From Tranquillimonas sp964472855 (GTDB taxonomy: Bacteria; Pseudomonadota; Alphaproteobacteria; Rhodobacterales; Rhodobacteraceae), in contig CAYYMJ010000008.1 of NCBI GenBank assembly GCA_964472855.1, positions 1 to 64,000 on the forward strand: a stretch of DNA of 64,000 nucleotides, in the 5' to 3' direction. The notes under the pieces are model-generated. The model saw nothing but the letters and a program-made list of their open reading frames with translations. It was not told the DNA's origin and searched no databases. Each line of letters begins with the position of its first letter. Positions within the stretch are counted from its first letter, which is position 1. The position numbers and the translations under genes were made by a program. Below are positions 49,902-59,800 of the stretch, piece by piece.

Positions 49902-52091
49902 TCAGAGAAAGCTCTGGGGGTCGATATCGACGCTCAGCCGGACATCGCCCTTCAGCTTGACCTGTCCGACCCAGCGGGCCAGCGCCGCCTGCAGCGGCGC
50001 CTGTTTGGGTGCCTTGACCAACAGCCGCACCCGGTGGCGGCCACGCACCCGCGCGATGGGCGCCGGCGCCGGGCCGAACACCTGCGCGCCCACCTTGCGC
50101 AGTTCCGTGTCGTTGCGCGCCAAAGCCGCGCCCAGGTCGAACACCTTCTGCACCTCGGCCGACGACAGCACGATCCCCGCCATGCGCCCATAGGGTGGCA
50201 CGCCGGCGGCGCGCCTTGCGTCGGCCTCGGCCCGCCAGAACGCCTCGTCCTCGCCCGACAGGATGGCCCGCATCACCGGATGGTCGGGCTGAAACGTCTG
50301 CAACAGCGCCAGCCCCGGCCGGTCGGCGCGCCCGGCCCGCCCCGCGACCTGCCGCATCAGTTGAAACGTTCTCTCGGCCGCCCGCAGGTCCGACCCCTGC
50401 AGGCCAAGATCGGCGTCGATGACCCCCACCAGCGTGAGCAGGGGAAAATTATGCCCCTTGGCCACGATCTGCGTGCCGATGATCAGGTCGGCACCACCGG
50501 CGGCAATGGTCTCGATCTGCTCTTTCAGCGCCCGGGCCGAGCCGAACAGGTCAGACGACAGCACCGCGATGCGCGCCCCGGCAAAGCGTTCGGCCGCCTC
50601 TTCGGCCAGCCGCTCGACCCCCGGACCAACCGGTGCCAGCCGGTCCTCGGCCGCGCAGTGGGGGCACACGGTCGGCACGGGCTGGGTGTCGCCGCACTGG
50701 TGGCAGACAAGCCGCTTGAGAAACCGGTGCTCGACCAGACGCGCGTCGCACTGGCGGCAGCCGATCTGCTGGCCACAGGCCCGGCACAGCGTGACCGGCG
50801 CAAAGCCACGGCGGTTCAGGAACAACAGCGCCTGTTCGCCCGCCGCAAGCCGGTCGTCGACCTGCCGCGCCAGGCTGGCCGAGATCCAGCGGCCCGAGGG
50901 CAGGTCTTCGCTGCGCATGTCGATGGCGCCGATGTCCGGCAGAACCGCGCTGCCGTAACGGGCGGTCAGGTCAATGCGGGCGTATTTGCCGGCTTCGGCA
51001 TTGGCCCAGCTTTCCAGGCTGGGCGTGGCCGATGCCAGGATCACCGGCGCTGCGCAAAGCGATGCGCGCAGCACCGCCATGTCACGCGCGCTGTAAAGCA
51101 CGCCGTCTTCCTGTTTGTAGGACGCGTCGTGTTCTTCATCGACCACGATCAGCCCCAGGTCGCGGAACGGCAGGAACAAGGCCGACCGCGCGCCCACCAC
51201 CAGTTGCGCCCCGCCCTCGCCCAGCATGCGCCAGCAGCGGCGGCGCGCGGTCATGGTCACGCCCGAATGCCATTCGGCCGGCTCGGCGCCGAAGCGTTCG
51301 CGCACCCGGGCGATGAACTCGGCCGTCAGGGCAATCTCGGGCATCAGCACCAGCGCCTGACGACCCTGCCGCAGGCATTCGGCGACGGCCTCGAGATAAA
51401 CCTCGGTCTTGCCGGACCCGGTGATCCCCCGCAGCAACGTCGTGGCATAGCGCCGGCCGGCGACCGTGGCGCACAGCGCCGTCGCCGCGCTGGCCTGTTC
51501 GTCGGTCAGGCTGGCGCCGGGGCGGGCCGGGTCGAGCAGGCGAAACGGCAGGTCGCGGGGGCTGTTTTCCTCGACCACGGCGCCCGAAGGCAGCAACCCC
51601 TTGACGACCGAGGCCGAGGTTCCGGCCGCCTCGGCCAGTTCGCCCAGCGTAAAGGCCAGGCCGCCCAGATCCCGCAGCGCCGCCAGCACGCGCCGGCGGG
51701 CATCGGTCATGCGGTCGGGCGCGCCCTGCCCAAGCCGGTAGACCTTGCGCATCGACGGCGGATCGCCCAGCCCCGGCGCCCGCATGGCCAGCCGCAACAT
51801 CGCGTGCAGGGGCGTCAACGTGTAATCGGCGGCCCGGACCAGAAAGTCGCGCAACTCGTCGCGCAGGGGGGCCGCGTCCAGCACCCGGATGATGCCGCGC
51901 ACCCGCGACAGATCATAGCCGCCCTCGCCCGGGCCCCAGACCACACCGGTCACCTTGCGCGGGCCAAGCGGAACCTCGACCACCGCGCCCAGATGGCAGC
52001 CGCCTTCGGGCGCGCGATAGTCAAGACAGCCGTCCAGTGGCTGGGTGGTCAGCACCGCCACCAGCGCCCCTTCGTCGAACCAGCCGGTCAC
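49902..52091 (-). CDS. priA: Primosomal protein N' (replication restart helicase PriA)
   Basis: The 729-residue protein has the N-terminal DNA-binding domain and Walker A GITGSGKTEVYLEAV near residue 219. The DEEH box is IVVDEEHDASYKQEDG and motif III is SATPSLES. The zinc-binding insertion follows (CRACGQQIGCRQC; CHQCG; CPHC), then RAGRADRPGLALLQTF. It reloads the replisome at stalled forks. Length and domains are normal. It is divergent from the transaldolase gene. Confidence 0.96.
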   Translation of the reverse strand: MTGWFDEGALVAVLTTQPLDGCLDYRAPEGGCHLGAVVEVPLGPRKVTGVVWGPGEGGYDLSRVRGIIRVLDAAPLRDELRDFLVRAADYTLTPLHAMLRLAMRAPGLGDPPSMRKVYRLGQGAPDRMTDARRRVLAALRDLGGLAFTLGELAEAAGTSASVVKGLLPSGAVVEENSPRDLPFRLLDPARPGASLTDEQASAATALCATVAGRRYATTLLRGITGSGKTEVYLEAVAECLRQGRQALVLMPEIALTAEFIARVRERFGAEPAEWHSGVTMTARRRCWRMLGEGGAQLVVGARSALFLPFRDLGLIVVDEEHDASYKQEDGVLYSARDMAVLRASLCAAPVILASATPSLESWANAEAGKYARIDLTARYGSAVLPDIGAIDMRSEDLPSGRWISASLARQVDDRLAAGEQALLFLNRRGFAPVTLCRACGQQIGCRQCDARLVEHRFLKRLVCHQCGDTQPVPTVCPHCAAEDRLAPVGPGVERLAEEAAERFAGARIAVLSSDLFGSARALKEQIETIAAGGADLIIGTQIVAKGHNFPLLTLVGVIDADLGLQGSDLRAAERTFQLMRQVAGRAGRADRPGLALLQTFQPDHPVMRAILSGEDEAFWRAEADARRAAGVPPYGRMAGIVLSSAEVQKVFDLGAALARNDTELRKVGAQVFGPAPAPIARVRGRHRVRLLVKAPKQAPLQAALARWVGQVKLKGDVRLSVDIDPQSFL

Positions 52092-52180
52092 CGGCGCCCT
52101 CCATGAGGGCCTTCAAGCCCCGGCGCGAATGGTCTAGAGATGCGCCGAACCGCGGCCACAGCCATCAGGATGCTATCCCC

Positions 52181-52834
52181 ATGAAGTTTTTCGTTGATAC
52201 CGCCGACACCGACGCCATCCGTGAACTGAACGACCTTGGCATGGTCGACGGGGTCACGACAAACCCGTCGCTGATCATGAAATCGGGCCGCGACATCCGC
52301 GAGGTCACCCGTGAAATCTGTGCCATGATCGACGGCCCTGTCAGCGCCGAAACCATCGCCATGGATGCCGACACCATGATCGCCGAAGGCCGGGAACTGG
52401 CCAAGATCGCCGACAATATCGCCATCAAGGTGCCGCTGACATGGGACGGGCTGAAAGCCTGCAAGACGTTGACCGGCGAAGGCCGCATGGTCAACGTCAC
52501 CTTGTGCTTCAGCGCCAACCAGGCGCTGCTGGCCGCCAAGGCCGGGGCGTCCTTCATCTCGCCCTTCATCGGACGGCTTGACGATCTCAATATCGACGGG
52601 ATGGAGCTGATCGAAGACATTCGGACCATCTATGACAATTTCGGGTTCGAGACCGAGATCCTCGCGGCCTCGATCCGGTCGGTGAATCACATGAAAGAGG
52701 CTGCGCTGATCGGGGCCGACGTTGCAACCGCACCGCCCGGCGTGATCAAGTCCATGGCCAATCACGCGCTGACCGACAAGGGCCTTGATGGCTTTTTGAA
52801 AGATTGGGCAAAAACAGGGCAGAAAATCCTGTAA
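52181..52834 (+). CDS. tal: TalC/FSA-type transaldolase
   Basis: A 217-residue small transaldolase: MKFFVDTADTDAIREL, DGVTTNPSLI, the Schiff-base lysine K83 (NIAIKVPLTWDG) and VTLCFSANQALLA. Residue F129 (SPFIGRLDD) is the phenylalanine of true transaldolases; fructose-6-phosphate aldolases have tyrosine there. A non-oxidative pentose phosphate role is therefore favoured over the FSA label often given to this family. It starts in the priA divergent region; the DUF484 gene follows 58 bp later. Confidence 0.9.
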   Translation: MKFFVDTADTDAIRELNDLGMVDGVTTNPSLIMKSGRDIREVTREICAMIDGPVSAETIAMDADTMIAEGRELAKIADNIAIKVPLTWDGLKACKTLTGEGRMVNVTLCFSANQALLAAKAGASFISPFIGRLDDLNIDGMELIEDIRTIYDNFGFETEILAASIRSVNHMKEAALIGADVATAPPGVIKSMANHALTDKGLDGFLKDWAKTGQKIL

Positions 52835-52892
52835 AGCTGGTCTATAGTCGCCTCATCAAGACCGAATAACAAAAAAACGGTATGAGGCAGAC

Positions 52893-53600
52893 ATGGGCAA
52901 CAGCGCCTTGAACGCAGAGGATCTGCGCGAACAGATTATATCGCAACCCGATGTAATACTTGAAGATATCGACGTCATGCGTGCGCTGGTCAGCGCCAAT
53001 GAAACGGCGATGGGCGACAATATCGTCGATCTTCGCGGGCTGGCGATGGACAAGCTGGAAGCGCGGCTTGACCGGCTGGAAGACACGCACCGCTCGGTGA
53101 TCGCGGCCGCCTATGACAATCTGGCGTCGACCAACCAGATCCACCGCGCGGTTCTGGCGATGCTCGACCCGGTGGATTTCGAATCGTTTCTGCGTGGGCT
53201 GGGCGGCGATGTTGCCGCCATCCTGCGGGTCGAGGCGGTGCGGCTGGTGCTCGAGTCGCTGGATGCCGAGGGCGAGCCCGCCGTCAGCCGGCTGAGCAAT
53301 ATTCTCACCATTGCCGAGCCCGGCTTTGTTGCCGCGCATCTTGGCGCCGGGCGCGCCATGCCCGTTCGGCAGGTGACGCTGCGCCAGCGGGATTCGGGCG
53401 ATCCGCGGGTGTTCGGCAACGATGCGGTCTGGGTGCGGTCCGAGGCCTGCCTGCGGCTCGATTTCGGCGAGGGGCGGCTGCCGGGCATGCTGGCCTTCGG
53501 CTCGGAAGACCCGCACATGTTCGCGCCCGGTCAGGGCACCGACCTGCTGGCCTTTTTCGCCGGCGCCTTCGAACGGGCCATGCACCGCTGGCTGGGATGA
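52893..53600 (+). CDS. DUF484 family GAF-like protein
   Basis: A 235-residue cytoplasmic protein with a helical N-terminus (LNAEDLREQIISQPDVILED, typical of DUF484), a coiled segment around LEARLDRLEDTHRSVIAAAYDN, and a GAF-like domain ending LAFGSEDPHMFAPGQGTDLLAFFAGAFERAMHRWL. The molecular function is not established. DUF484 is commonly encoded directly before xerC, as here, where the genes overlap by ATGA. Confidence 0.9.
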   Translation: MGNSALNAEDLREQIISQPDVILEDIDVMRALVSANETAMGDNIVDLRGLAMDKLEARLDRLEDTHRSVIAAAYDNLASTNQIHRAVLAMLDPVDFESFLRGLGGDVAAILRVEAVRLVLESLDAEGEPAVSRLSNILTIAEPGFVAAHLGAGRAMPVRQVTLRQRDSGDPRVFGNDAVWVRSEACLRLDFGEGRLPGMLAFGSEDPHMFAPGQGTDLLAFFAGAFERAMHRWLG

Positions 53601-54511
53601 TTGCCGCGGCCATGGCCGCGGCCGTCGAAGACTGGCTGGCCGCGCAATCGGCCCTGAAGGCGCGCAGCGACAACACCATCTCGGCCTATCGCCGCGACCT
53701 GCACCGCTGGCTGGCGTTCCTGCAAGATCACCTCGGCGTGCCAACGCTGCCGCGCAGTGTTGGCGACGTCACCTTGTCGGACATGCGGGCATGGATGGCG
53801 GCCGAACGGGCCGGCGGCCTGTCGGCGCGGTCGCTGGCGCGGTCGCTGTCGGCGGTGCGCGTGTTCATCCGCTGGCTGGCCGACCGCGAAGGCTTCGACG
53901 CCAGCGCCGCGCTGTCGGTGCGCAGCCCGAAACTGGCGCCACGACTGCCGCGCCCCCTGCAAGAGGCGGGCGCAACCGACATGATCGACACCGCCGGCGC
54001 GCTGGCCGCAAGCGGCTGGGTCGCGGCCCGCGACATGGCGGTTCTGACCCTGCTTTACGGCGCCGGCCTGCGGGTGTCCGAAGCGCTGAGCCTGACCGCC
54101 GATCTTCTGCCCTTGGGCGACAGCCTGACCATCCGCGGCAAGGGCGGCAAAGAGCGGCGGGTCCCGGTCATCCCTGCCGCCCGCCAGGCCGTGGACGCCT
54201 ATTGCCGGCTGTGCCCCTTCCGGCTGGAGGGGGCGGCGCCGGTCTTTCGCGGCGTGCGCGGCGGCGCGCTGGGGGCACGGCAGGTGCAAAAGGCGGTGGA
54301 AACGGCGCGGCTGGCACTGGGCCTGCCGGCGTCGGCCACGCCGCATGCGCTGCGCCATTCCTTTGCCACCCACCTGCTGTCGGCCGGCGGCGACCTGCGC
54401 ACCATTCAGGAACTGCTGGGCCACGCATCGCTGTCAACGACCCAGACCTATACCGCCGTCGACACCCGGCGGCTGGCGCAGGTTTATGCCAGCGCACATC
54501 CCCGGGCCTGA
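53597..54511 (+). CDS. xerC: Tyrosine recombinase XerC
   Basis: The 304-residue recombinase resolves chromosome dimers at dif together with XerD. The catalytic set is complete: R159 (GAGLRVSEAL), K182 (GKGGKERRVP), H250 and R253 (TPHALRHSFATHLL), H276 (LLGHASLSTTQTY) and nucleophile Y285. The N-terminal SAM-like domain contains SDNTISAYRRDLHRWLAFLQ. The start at 53597 overlaps the DUF484 stop by ATGA. It is a housekeeping gene, not a mobile-element integrase. Confidence 0.93.
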   Translation: MIAAAMAAAVEDWLAAQSALKARSDNTISAYRRDLHRWLAFLQDHLGVPTLPRSVGDVTLSDMRAWMAAERAGGLSARSLARSLSAVRVFIRWLADREGFDASAALSVRSPKLAPRLPRPLQEAGATDMIDTAGALAASGWVAARDMAVLTLLYGAGLRVSEALSLTADLLPLGDSLTIRGKGGKERRVPVIPAARQAVDAYCRLCPFRLEGAAPVFRGVRGGALGARQVQKAVETARLALGLPASATPHALRHSFATHLLSAGGDLRTIQELLGHASLSTTQTYTAVDTRRLAQVYASAHPRA

Positions 54512-54594
54512 ACCGCTGCCGTCCCCCGCAGTATCTCGCGTCAGACCCGGGCCACCCAACGCTGCCTGAAGCCACGGGTTTCAGGGCGCTGGGC

Positions 54595-54623
54595 GATGCC
54601 TGCCGGATCAGGCAGAACGCGAA
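54595..54623. repeat. 29-bp palindromic repeat, copy B (overlaps the end of ileS)
   Basis: It is identical to 30523-30551 over 29 bp, with the TGCCTG/CAGGCA stem. Here it spans the ileS stop codon and encodes its last residues, so it may serve as the 3' hairpin between convergent xerC and ileS. Confidence 0.8.
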
Positions 54624-57571
54624 ACGCTGTCGGTCAGCGCCGCATCGCAACGCGCGCAGGTTTCGGCGTGCGCATGGCTGCCGACGTCGGGCAGGATCTT
54701 CCAGCAACGCTGGCACTTTTCGCCGTCGGCCGCCGCAAAGGCCACTTCGACGCCCGGCACCTCGGCCAGCGTGAAGGCGCCGTCACCCAGCGGCGCGTCT
54801 GACAGGCTGACGTCCGAGGTTATGCAAATCTCGGCGAAATCGACCCCAGACACCGCCGCGGCCAGCGCCGGATCGGCGATGTGAACCACTGGCGCCGCTT
54901 CGAGCGAGGCGCCGATAACCTTGTCACGCCGCGCCACTTCCAGCGCCGCGGTGATGACACGGCGCACCTTGCGCACCGCCTCCCATTTGCTGGCCAGCGC
55001 CGGGTTGTTCCAGCCGCCCGGCGTTGCCGGCATGTCGGTCAGGTGGACCGAGCTTTCATCGCCGGGGAAACGTTCCAGCCACACCTCTTCCATCGTGAAC
55101 ACCAGAACCGGCGCCAGCCATGTCACCAGCCGGTGGAACAATTCGTCCAGCACCGTCAGCGTCGCCAGTCGGTCGGGCGCGTCGGCGGTATCGCAATAAA
55201 GCGTGTCCTTGCGGATATCGAAATAAAAGGCCGAAAGGTCGACGGTGGCAAAGTTGAACAGCGCCTGGAACACGCCCTGAAAGTCGTAGGCCGCATAGCC
55301 GTCGCGCACCCGGACATCCAACTCGGCCATCCGGTGCTGAACCCAGCGTTCCAGCTCCGGCATCTGATCCGGGGCGACGCGATTTTTCGACGAAAAATCG
55401 TTCAGGTTCCCCAGCAGAAAGCGCAGCGTGTTGCGCAGGCGGCGATAGCTGTCGGCCACGCCCTTGAGGATCTCGTCACCGATCCGCTGGTCGGCGGTAT
55501 AGTCCGACTGCGCCACCCACAGCCGCAGGATATCGGCGCCATACTGGCGCACCACCTGTTCGGGCACGATGGTGTTGCCCAGCGACTTGGACATCTTGGT
55601 GCCCTTGCCATCCAGCGTGAAGCCGTGGGTCAGAACCCCGCGATAGGGCGCGCGTCCCCGGGTGCCGCAGGCCTGCAGCATCGACGAATGGAACCAGCCG
55701 CGATGCTGGTCGGTGCCTTCCAGATAAAGGTCGGCCAGCCCGTCTTCGGACCCGTCCGCGCGGTCGCGCAGCACGAAGGCATGGGTCGAGCCGCTGTCGA
55801 ACCAGACGTCGAGAATATCGGTGACCTGCACAAAGGCGTCCGGGTCATGCGCGTCGCCAAGAAAGCGTTCCTTGGCGCCCTCGGCATACCAGGCGTCGGC
55901 GCCCTCTTGTTCGAATGCTGCAATCACGCGCGCATTCACCGCCTCGTCACGCAGCAAATAGTCGGGATTGTCCGGTTTCAGACCCTTGCGCAGGAAACAG
56001 GTCAGCGGCACGCCCCAGGCGCGCTGGCGCGACAGAACCCAGTCGGGGCGCGCCGCGATCATCGAATAAAGCCGGTTGCGCCCGGTGGCCGGTGTCCAGC
56101 TTACCAGTTGGTCGATCGACGCCAGCGCCCGCTGGCGGATGGTGGTGCCATAATCGTCTTGCCCGTCGCCGACCGGCCGGTCGATGGCGGCAAACCATTG
56201 CGGCGTGTTGCGATAGATCACCGGCGCTTTCGACCGCCAGCTATGGGGATAGCTGTGCTTGATCCTGCCACGCGCCAAGAGGCCGCCAACCTCGATCAGC
56301 TTGTCGATCACCGCCTTGTTGGCCGTGCCTTCGCCGCCCTTGCGGCTGAGGATGAACTGGCCGCCGAAAAACGGCAGGTCATCGCGGAAACGGCCGTCGT
56401 CCTCGACGTTATAGGTGATGACCTGCGACAGCATGCCAAGATCGCGGTAAAGCTCGTATTCCTCCATGCCGTGGCTGGGGGCACAATGGACAAAGCCGGT
56501 GCCCTCGTCATCGGTCACGAAGTCGGCGGCGCGGAAATCGCGCACGTCGTCCCATTCGCCGTTGGCGCCGTCGGCCCCCGCAAGCGGGTGGCGCAGGCCA
56601 ACCTCGGCCAGTTCGCCCTGACTGACGTCATCCACACGCTCGTAAAGATCGGGCGTCAGGCGGGCGCTGGCAAACACTTGCTCGGCCTGCGCGTCGGACA
56701 GGATATAGCGTTCGCCGATGCGGGCCCAGCATTCCTCGGGGCGGCCGGTGACCTTGTACAGCCCGTACGAGATGGACTGGCCATAGACCACCGCCTTGTT
56801 GGACGGCAGCGTCCAGGGCGTCGTGGTCCAGATCACCACCTTGGCGCCCTGCAGCTTGTGCGACGGATCGTCGGGCGTGCCGATGCCTTCATGGGGCGTC
56901 ACGACGGGAAACTTCACCCAGACGGTGAAGCTTTCCTTGTCGTGATATTCCACCTCGGCCTCGGCCAGCGCGGTCTTCTCGATGGGCGACCACATCACCG
57001 GCTTTGAGCCCTGGTAAAGGGTGCCGTTCATCAGGAATGTCATGAATTCCTCGGCGATCACCCGCTCGGAATGGAAATCCATGGTCAGGTAGGGCTGGGC
57101 CCAGTTGCCTGTCACGCCGAGACGCTTGAATTCCGCACGCTGGATGTCGATCCAGTTCTCGGCAAAGGCCCGGCATTCGCGGCGAAAGTCGATCACGGGG
57201 ACCTGGTCCTTGTCGCGGCCCTTCTGGCGATAGGCTTCCTCGATCTTCCATTCGATCGGCAGGCCGTGACAGTCCCAGCCGGGGATATAGCGCGCGTCGC
57301 GGCCCATCATCTGCTGGCTGCGCACCACCATGTCCTTGAGGATCTTGTTCAGCGCGTGGCCGATATGCAGATGCCCGTTGGCATAGGGCGGCCCGTCGTG
57401 CAGCGTAAAGGGCTGGCGGCCGTCGGCACGGTCGCGCAGGCGGTCATAGATGCCGATCCGCGCCCAGCGGTCCAGCCAGCCGGGTTCGCGTTTCGGAAGG
57501 CCCGCGCGCATGGGGAAATCGGTTTCGGGCAGGCGCAGGGTGTCTTTGTAGTCAGGCGTGTCAGCGCACAT
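54608..57571 (-). CDS. ileS: Isoleucyl-tRNA synthetase
   Basis: A 987-residue class I synthetase with the HIGH motif in GHLHIGHALNKILKD near residue 67, editing-domain WTTTPWTLPSNKAV, RQRAWGVPL, and KMSKS in GKGTKMSKSLGN. The C-terminal zinc knuckle (CQRCW...CARC) marks the eubacterial type 1 enzyme, normally mupirocin-sensitive. Start at MCADTPDYKDTLRLPETDFPM. It converges on xerC. Confidence 0.97.
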   Translation of the reverse strand: MCADTPDYKDTLRLPETDFPMRAGLPKREPGWLDRWARIGIYDRLRDRADGRQPFTLHDGPPYANGHLHIGHALNKILKDMVVRSQQMMGRDARYIPGWDCHGLPIEWKIEEAYRQKGRDKDQVPVIDFRRECRAFAENWIDIQRAEFKRLGVTGNWAQPYLTMDFHSERVIAEEFMTFLMNGTLYQGSKPVMWSPIEKTALAEAEVEYHDKESFTVWVKFPVVTPHEGIGTPDDPSHKLQGAKVVIWTTTPWTLPSNKAVVYGQSISYGLYKVTGRPEECWARIGERYILSDAQAEQVFASARLTPDLYERVDDVSQGELAEVGLRHPLAGADGANGEWDDVRDFRAADFVTDDEGTGFVHCAPSHGMEEYELYRDLGMLSQVITYNVEDDGRFRDDLPFFGGQFILSRKGGEGTANKAVIDKLIEVGGLLARGRIKHSYPHSWRSKAPVIYRNTPQWFAAIDRPVGDGQDDYGTTIRQRALASIDQLVSWTPATGRNRLYSMIAARPDWVLSRQRAWGVPLTCFLRKGLKPDNPDYLLRDEAVNARVIAAFEQEGADAWYAEGAKERFLGDAHDPDAFVQVTDILDVWFDSGSTHAFVLRDRADGSEDGLADLYLEGTDQHRGWFHSSMLQACGTRGRAPYRGVLTHGFTLDGKGTKMSKSLGNTIVPEQVVRQYGADILRLWVAQSDYTADQRIGDEILKGVADSYRRLRNTLRFLLGNLNDFSSKNRVAPDQMPELERWVQHRMAELDVRVRDGYAAYDFQGVFQALFNFATVDLSAFYFDIRKDTLYCDTADAPDRLATLTVLDELFHRLVTWLAPVLVFTMEEVWLERFPGDESSVHLTDMPATPGGWNNPALASKWEAVRKVRRVITAALEVARRDKVIGASLEAAPVVHIADPALAAAVSGVDFAEICITSDVSLSDAPLGDGAFTLAEVPGVEVAFAAADGEKCQRCWKILPDVGSHAHAETCARCDAALTDSVSRSA

Positions 57572-57811
57572 GAGGTTGGTCCTCAGGTCGGAAAATCAGA
57601 ATGCTCGGGGTCGGCGCGAATGGCCATGCGCCCATGTCCCGGCGGCTTCTTACGATGAAGGCGCCGGGCCGGTAATTCGAAGGATGATCGAACGCGGTCC
57701 AAACATGGGGCGGGTTATAGGCCGGCGTGCAGGAACCGGCAAGCGGCACGCGCCCGATTTCCAAGCGCGGACAAAGGCCCTAGGGTTCGCGACCATGAGG
57801 CAGGGGTTGGC

Positions 57812-59041
57812 ATGAAGCGGGACATCGGCGTTGCCGGGGCCGGCATCGGCGGGCTGGCCTTTGCCGCCGCGGCGGCGCGGGCCGGCAACCGGGTGGTTGT
57901 GTTCGACCGCTTCGACGCGCCCGCACCGGTGGGGTCGGGGCTGGTGATTCAGCCGGTGGGCCAGGCGGTGCTGGACGCGGTCGGCGCCGGCGACGCCGCG
58001 CGCTCGCTGGGCCAGCCGATCACGCGCATGCTGGGGCACGAGGCGCGCTCGGGCCGCGCGGTTCTGGATGTTACCTACGATCTGACCGGCAGCGGGCGCC
58101 ACGGCCTTGGCATCCACCGCGGCGCGCTGTTCGCCAGCCTGCTGGCCACGGCCACCGACGCCGGGGCCGAACTGAGGGCAGGGCACACCGTCACCGCGCA
58201 GGCGGGCGGACGGGTTAAGCTGTCGGGCAAGCCCGACGCCGGGCCGTTCGATCTGATCGTCGATGCGACCGGCGCCGGCTCGGCCTTGTCGCCGCTGGCG
58301 GCGCGACCGCTGAGCTATGGCGCGCTTTGGGCCAACGTGCCCTGGCCCGAAACCGCGCTGGCGCCCGATCACCTGTCGCAACGCTATCGCGGGGCGCGGC
58401 ACATGATCGGTGCCCTTCCCATCGGCCGTCTGCCCGGCGCCGGCCAGCCGCTGGCGGCGGTGTTCTGGTCACTGCCGGCGGACGGTTACGACGCATGGCG
58501 GGCCCGGCCGCTGGCCGACTGGAAGGCGCAGGCCACGGCCCTGTGGCCGGCCATTGCGCCGTTTCTGGCGACAATCGCGGCCCATGACGACATGACCATG
58601 GCGCGTTATGGCCATGGCACGCTGGCCCGCCCTGCCGGCGCGGGCATCGCCCATATCGGCGACGCTGCGCACCGCACCAGCCCGCAACTGGGCCAGGGCG
58701 CCAACATGGCGCTGCTTGACGCCTGTGCCCTGGCCGCCGCACTGGCCCAGCACCATCACCTGCCCGATGCCCTGAAGGCCTATGTCCTTGGCCGGCGCTG
58801 GCATGTGCGCGCCTACCAGTTGATGAGCGCCGCCTTCACCCCGCAATACCAGTCGGACAGCCGGTTCCTGCCGCTGGTTCGCGATCACCTGCTGATGCCG
58901 CTGTCGCAAATGCCGCCGGTTCCGCGCATTCTGGGCCGGCTGGTCTGCGGCGACCTGCTGCCGCCCTATGGCTCACTCGGGCGCCGGGCTGCCGCGCCCG
59001 AACAGACCCTTCAGCGCCCGGCCCACGATGCCCGAGACCGA
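57812..59041 (+). CDS. FAD-dependent monooxygenase (UbiH/PHBH-like), 3' end uncertain at a gap
   Basis: A flavoprotein with the N-terminal GxGxxG (GVAGAGIGGLAFAAAAARAG), the DG-type motif region FDLIVDATGAGS, and the second FAD motif AHIGDAAHRTSPQLGQGANMALLDA. Such enzymes hydroxylate aromatic or quinone substrates with NAD(P)H and O2. After PPYGSLGRRAAAPE the frame continues without a stop into the N gap, overlapping the end of the opposite DUF697 gene by at least 69 bp. This implies either an unusual convergent overlap or a frameshift near 58970. Confidence 0.8.
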
Positions 59042-59800
59042 NNNNNNNNNNNNNNNNNNNNNNNNNNNNNNNNNNNNNNNNNNNNNNNNNNNNNNNNNNN
59101 NNNNNNNNNNNNNNNNNNNNNNNNNNNNNNNNNNNNNNNNNGCGGTCAGCGCCGCCACCACGTCGGCCAGCGCCAGCGGCACCAGCGCGGTGACGGTCGC
59201 GACCTGCCGCGCGGCGGTCTCGACCTCTTGCGTGGCCGCCGCGTCGAGCGGCCGCAAAAGCGTGTCCTCGGCCAGTTCCAGCGCGGCGTCGGCGTCAAAC
59301 ACATCGTCCAGCCGTTCCTGCACGCGCTGGCGCTGCCAGCTGAGACTGTCGCGCCCGGCGTAAAGCCGCATCAGCCGCGCGACCACGGCGCGCCCGTCGC
59401 CAAGCTGCCCGCCGGCTCTGGCGCTTTCGGCGGCCTTCTTCACGTCGTCGATGCGCGACAGCCGGGCCAGCGCCGCCCATTCGCGCAGGATCATCAGCAG
59501 CGCCAGAAACAGGACCAGCCCCAGAAGGCCCAGCGCGATGCCGCCCAGCACCGCGTTCGACGCGACCAGCGCCGTCACCTTGTTCCATGCCGCCAGCGAC
59601 AGGCCGAACAGCAACAGCGCCCACAGGCTGCGCCAGAACCAGCGGGTCAGCCGCGACGGCCGCCGCGCCCCAAGGGCGAACACAGTCTGCATGGCCCGGC
59701 CTTCAGGGCCGGGCGCGGGCTCGGGGACCGGCGGCACCTCGGCCGGGAGAGGCGCCTGTGCGCTGTCGTCTTCGATCAGAACCGGGCCCTGGCTGGTCAT
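58973..59800 (-). CDS. TIGR01620/DUF697 family membrane protein, interrupted by a gap
   Basis: The N-terminal part has an acidic proline-rich tail, two hydrophobic segments (WRSLWALLLFGLSLAAW; GIALGLLGLVLFLALLMIL) and a helical soluble region (QRQRVQERLDDVFDADAALELAEDTLLRP). After DVVAALT come 100 N, then SVSGIVGRALKGLFGRGSPAPE and a stop. Family members are ~330-350 residues, so about 100 residues are hidden. YcjF is the E. coli relative and is encoded beside YcjX, as here. Its start overlaps the GNAT stop by ATGA. Confidence 0.82.
   Translation of the reverse strand: MTSQGPVLIEDDSAQAPLPAEVPPVPEPAPGPEGRAMQTVFALGARRPSRLTRWFWRSLWALLLFGLSLAAWNKVTALVASNAVLGGIALGLLGLVLFLALLMILREWAALARLSRIDDVKKAAESARAGGQLGDGRAVVARLMRLYAGRDSLSWQRQRVQERLDDVFDADAALELAEDTLLRPLDAAATQEVETAARQVATVTALVPLALADVVAALTXXXXXXXXXXXXXXXXXXXXXXXXXXXXXXXXXXSVSGIVGRALKGLFGRGSPAPE
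59042..59141. other. Assembly gap (100 N) in the DUF697 gene
   Basis: The gap hides the DUF697 C-terminal domain and possibly the real end of the monooxygenase gene. The flanks share no overlap, so sequence is genuinely missing. Confidence 0.95.

Noticed and set aside
53597..54511. Tyrosine recombinase considered as a mobile-element integrase
   Set aside because: It is coupled to DUF484 in the usual housekeeping xerC order and has XerC length; no att sites or cargo are seen.
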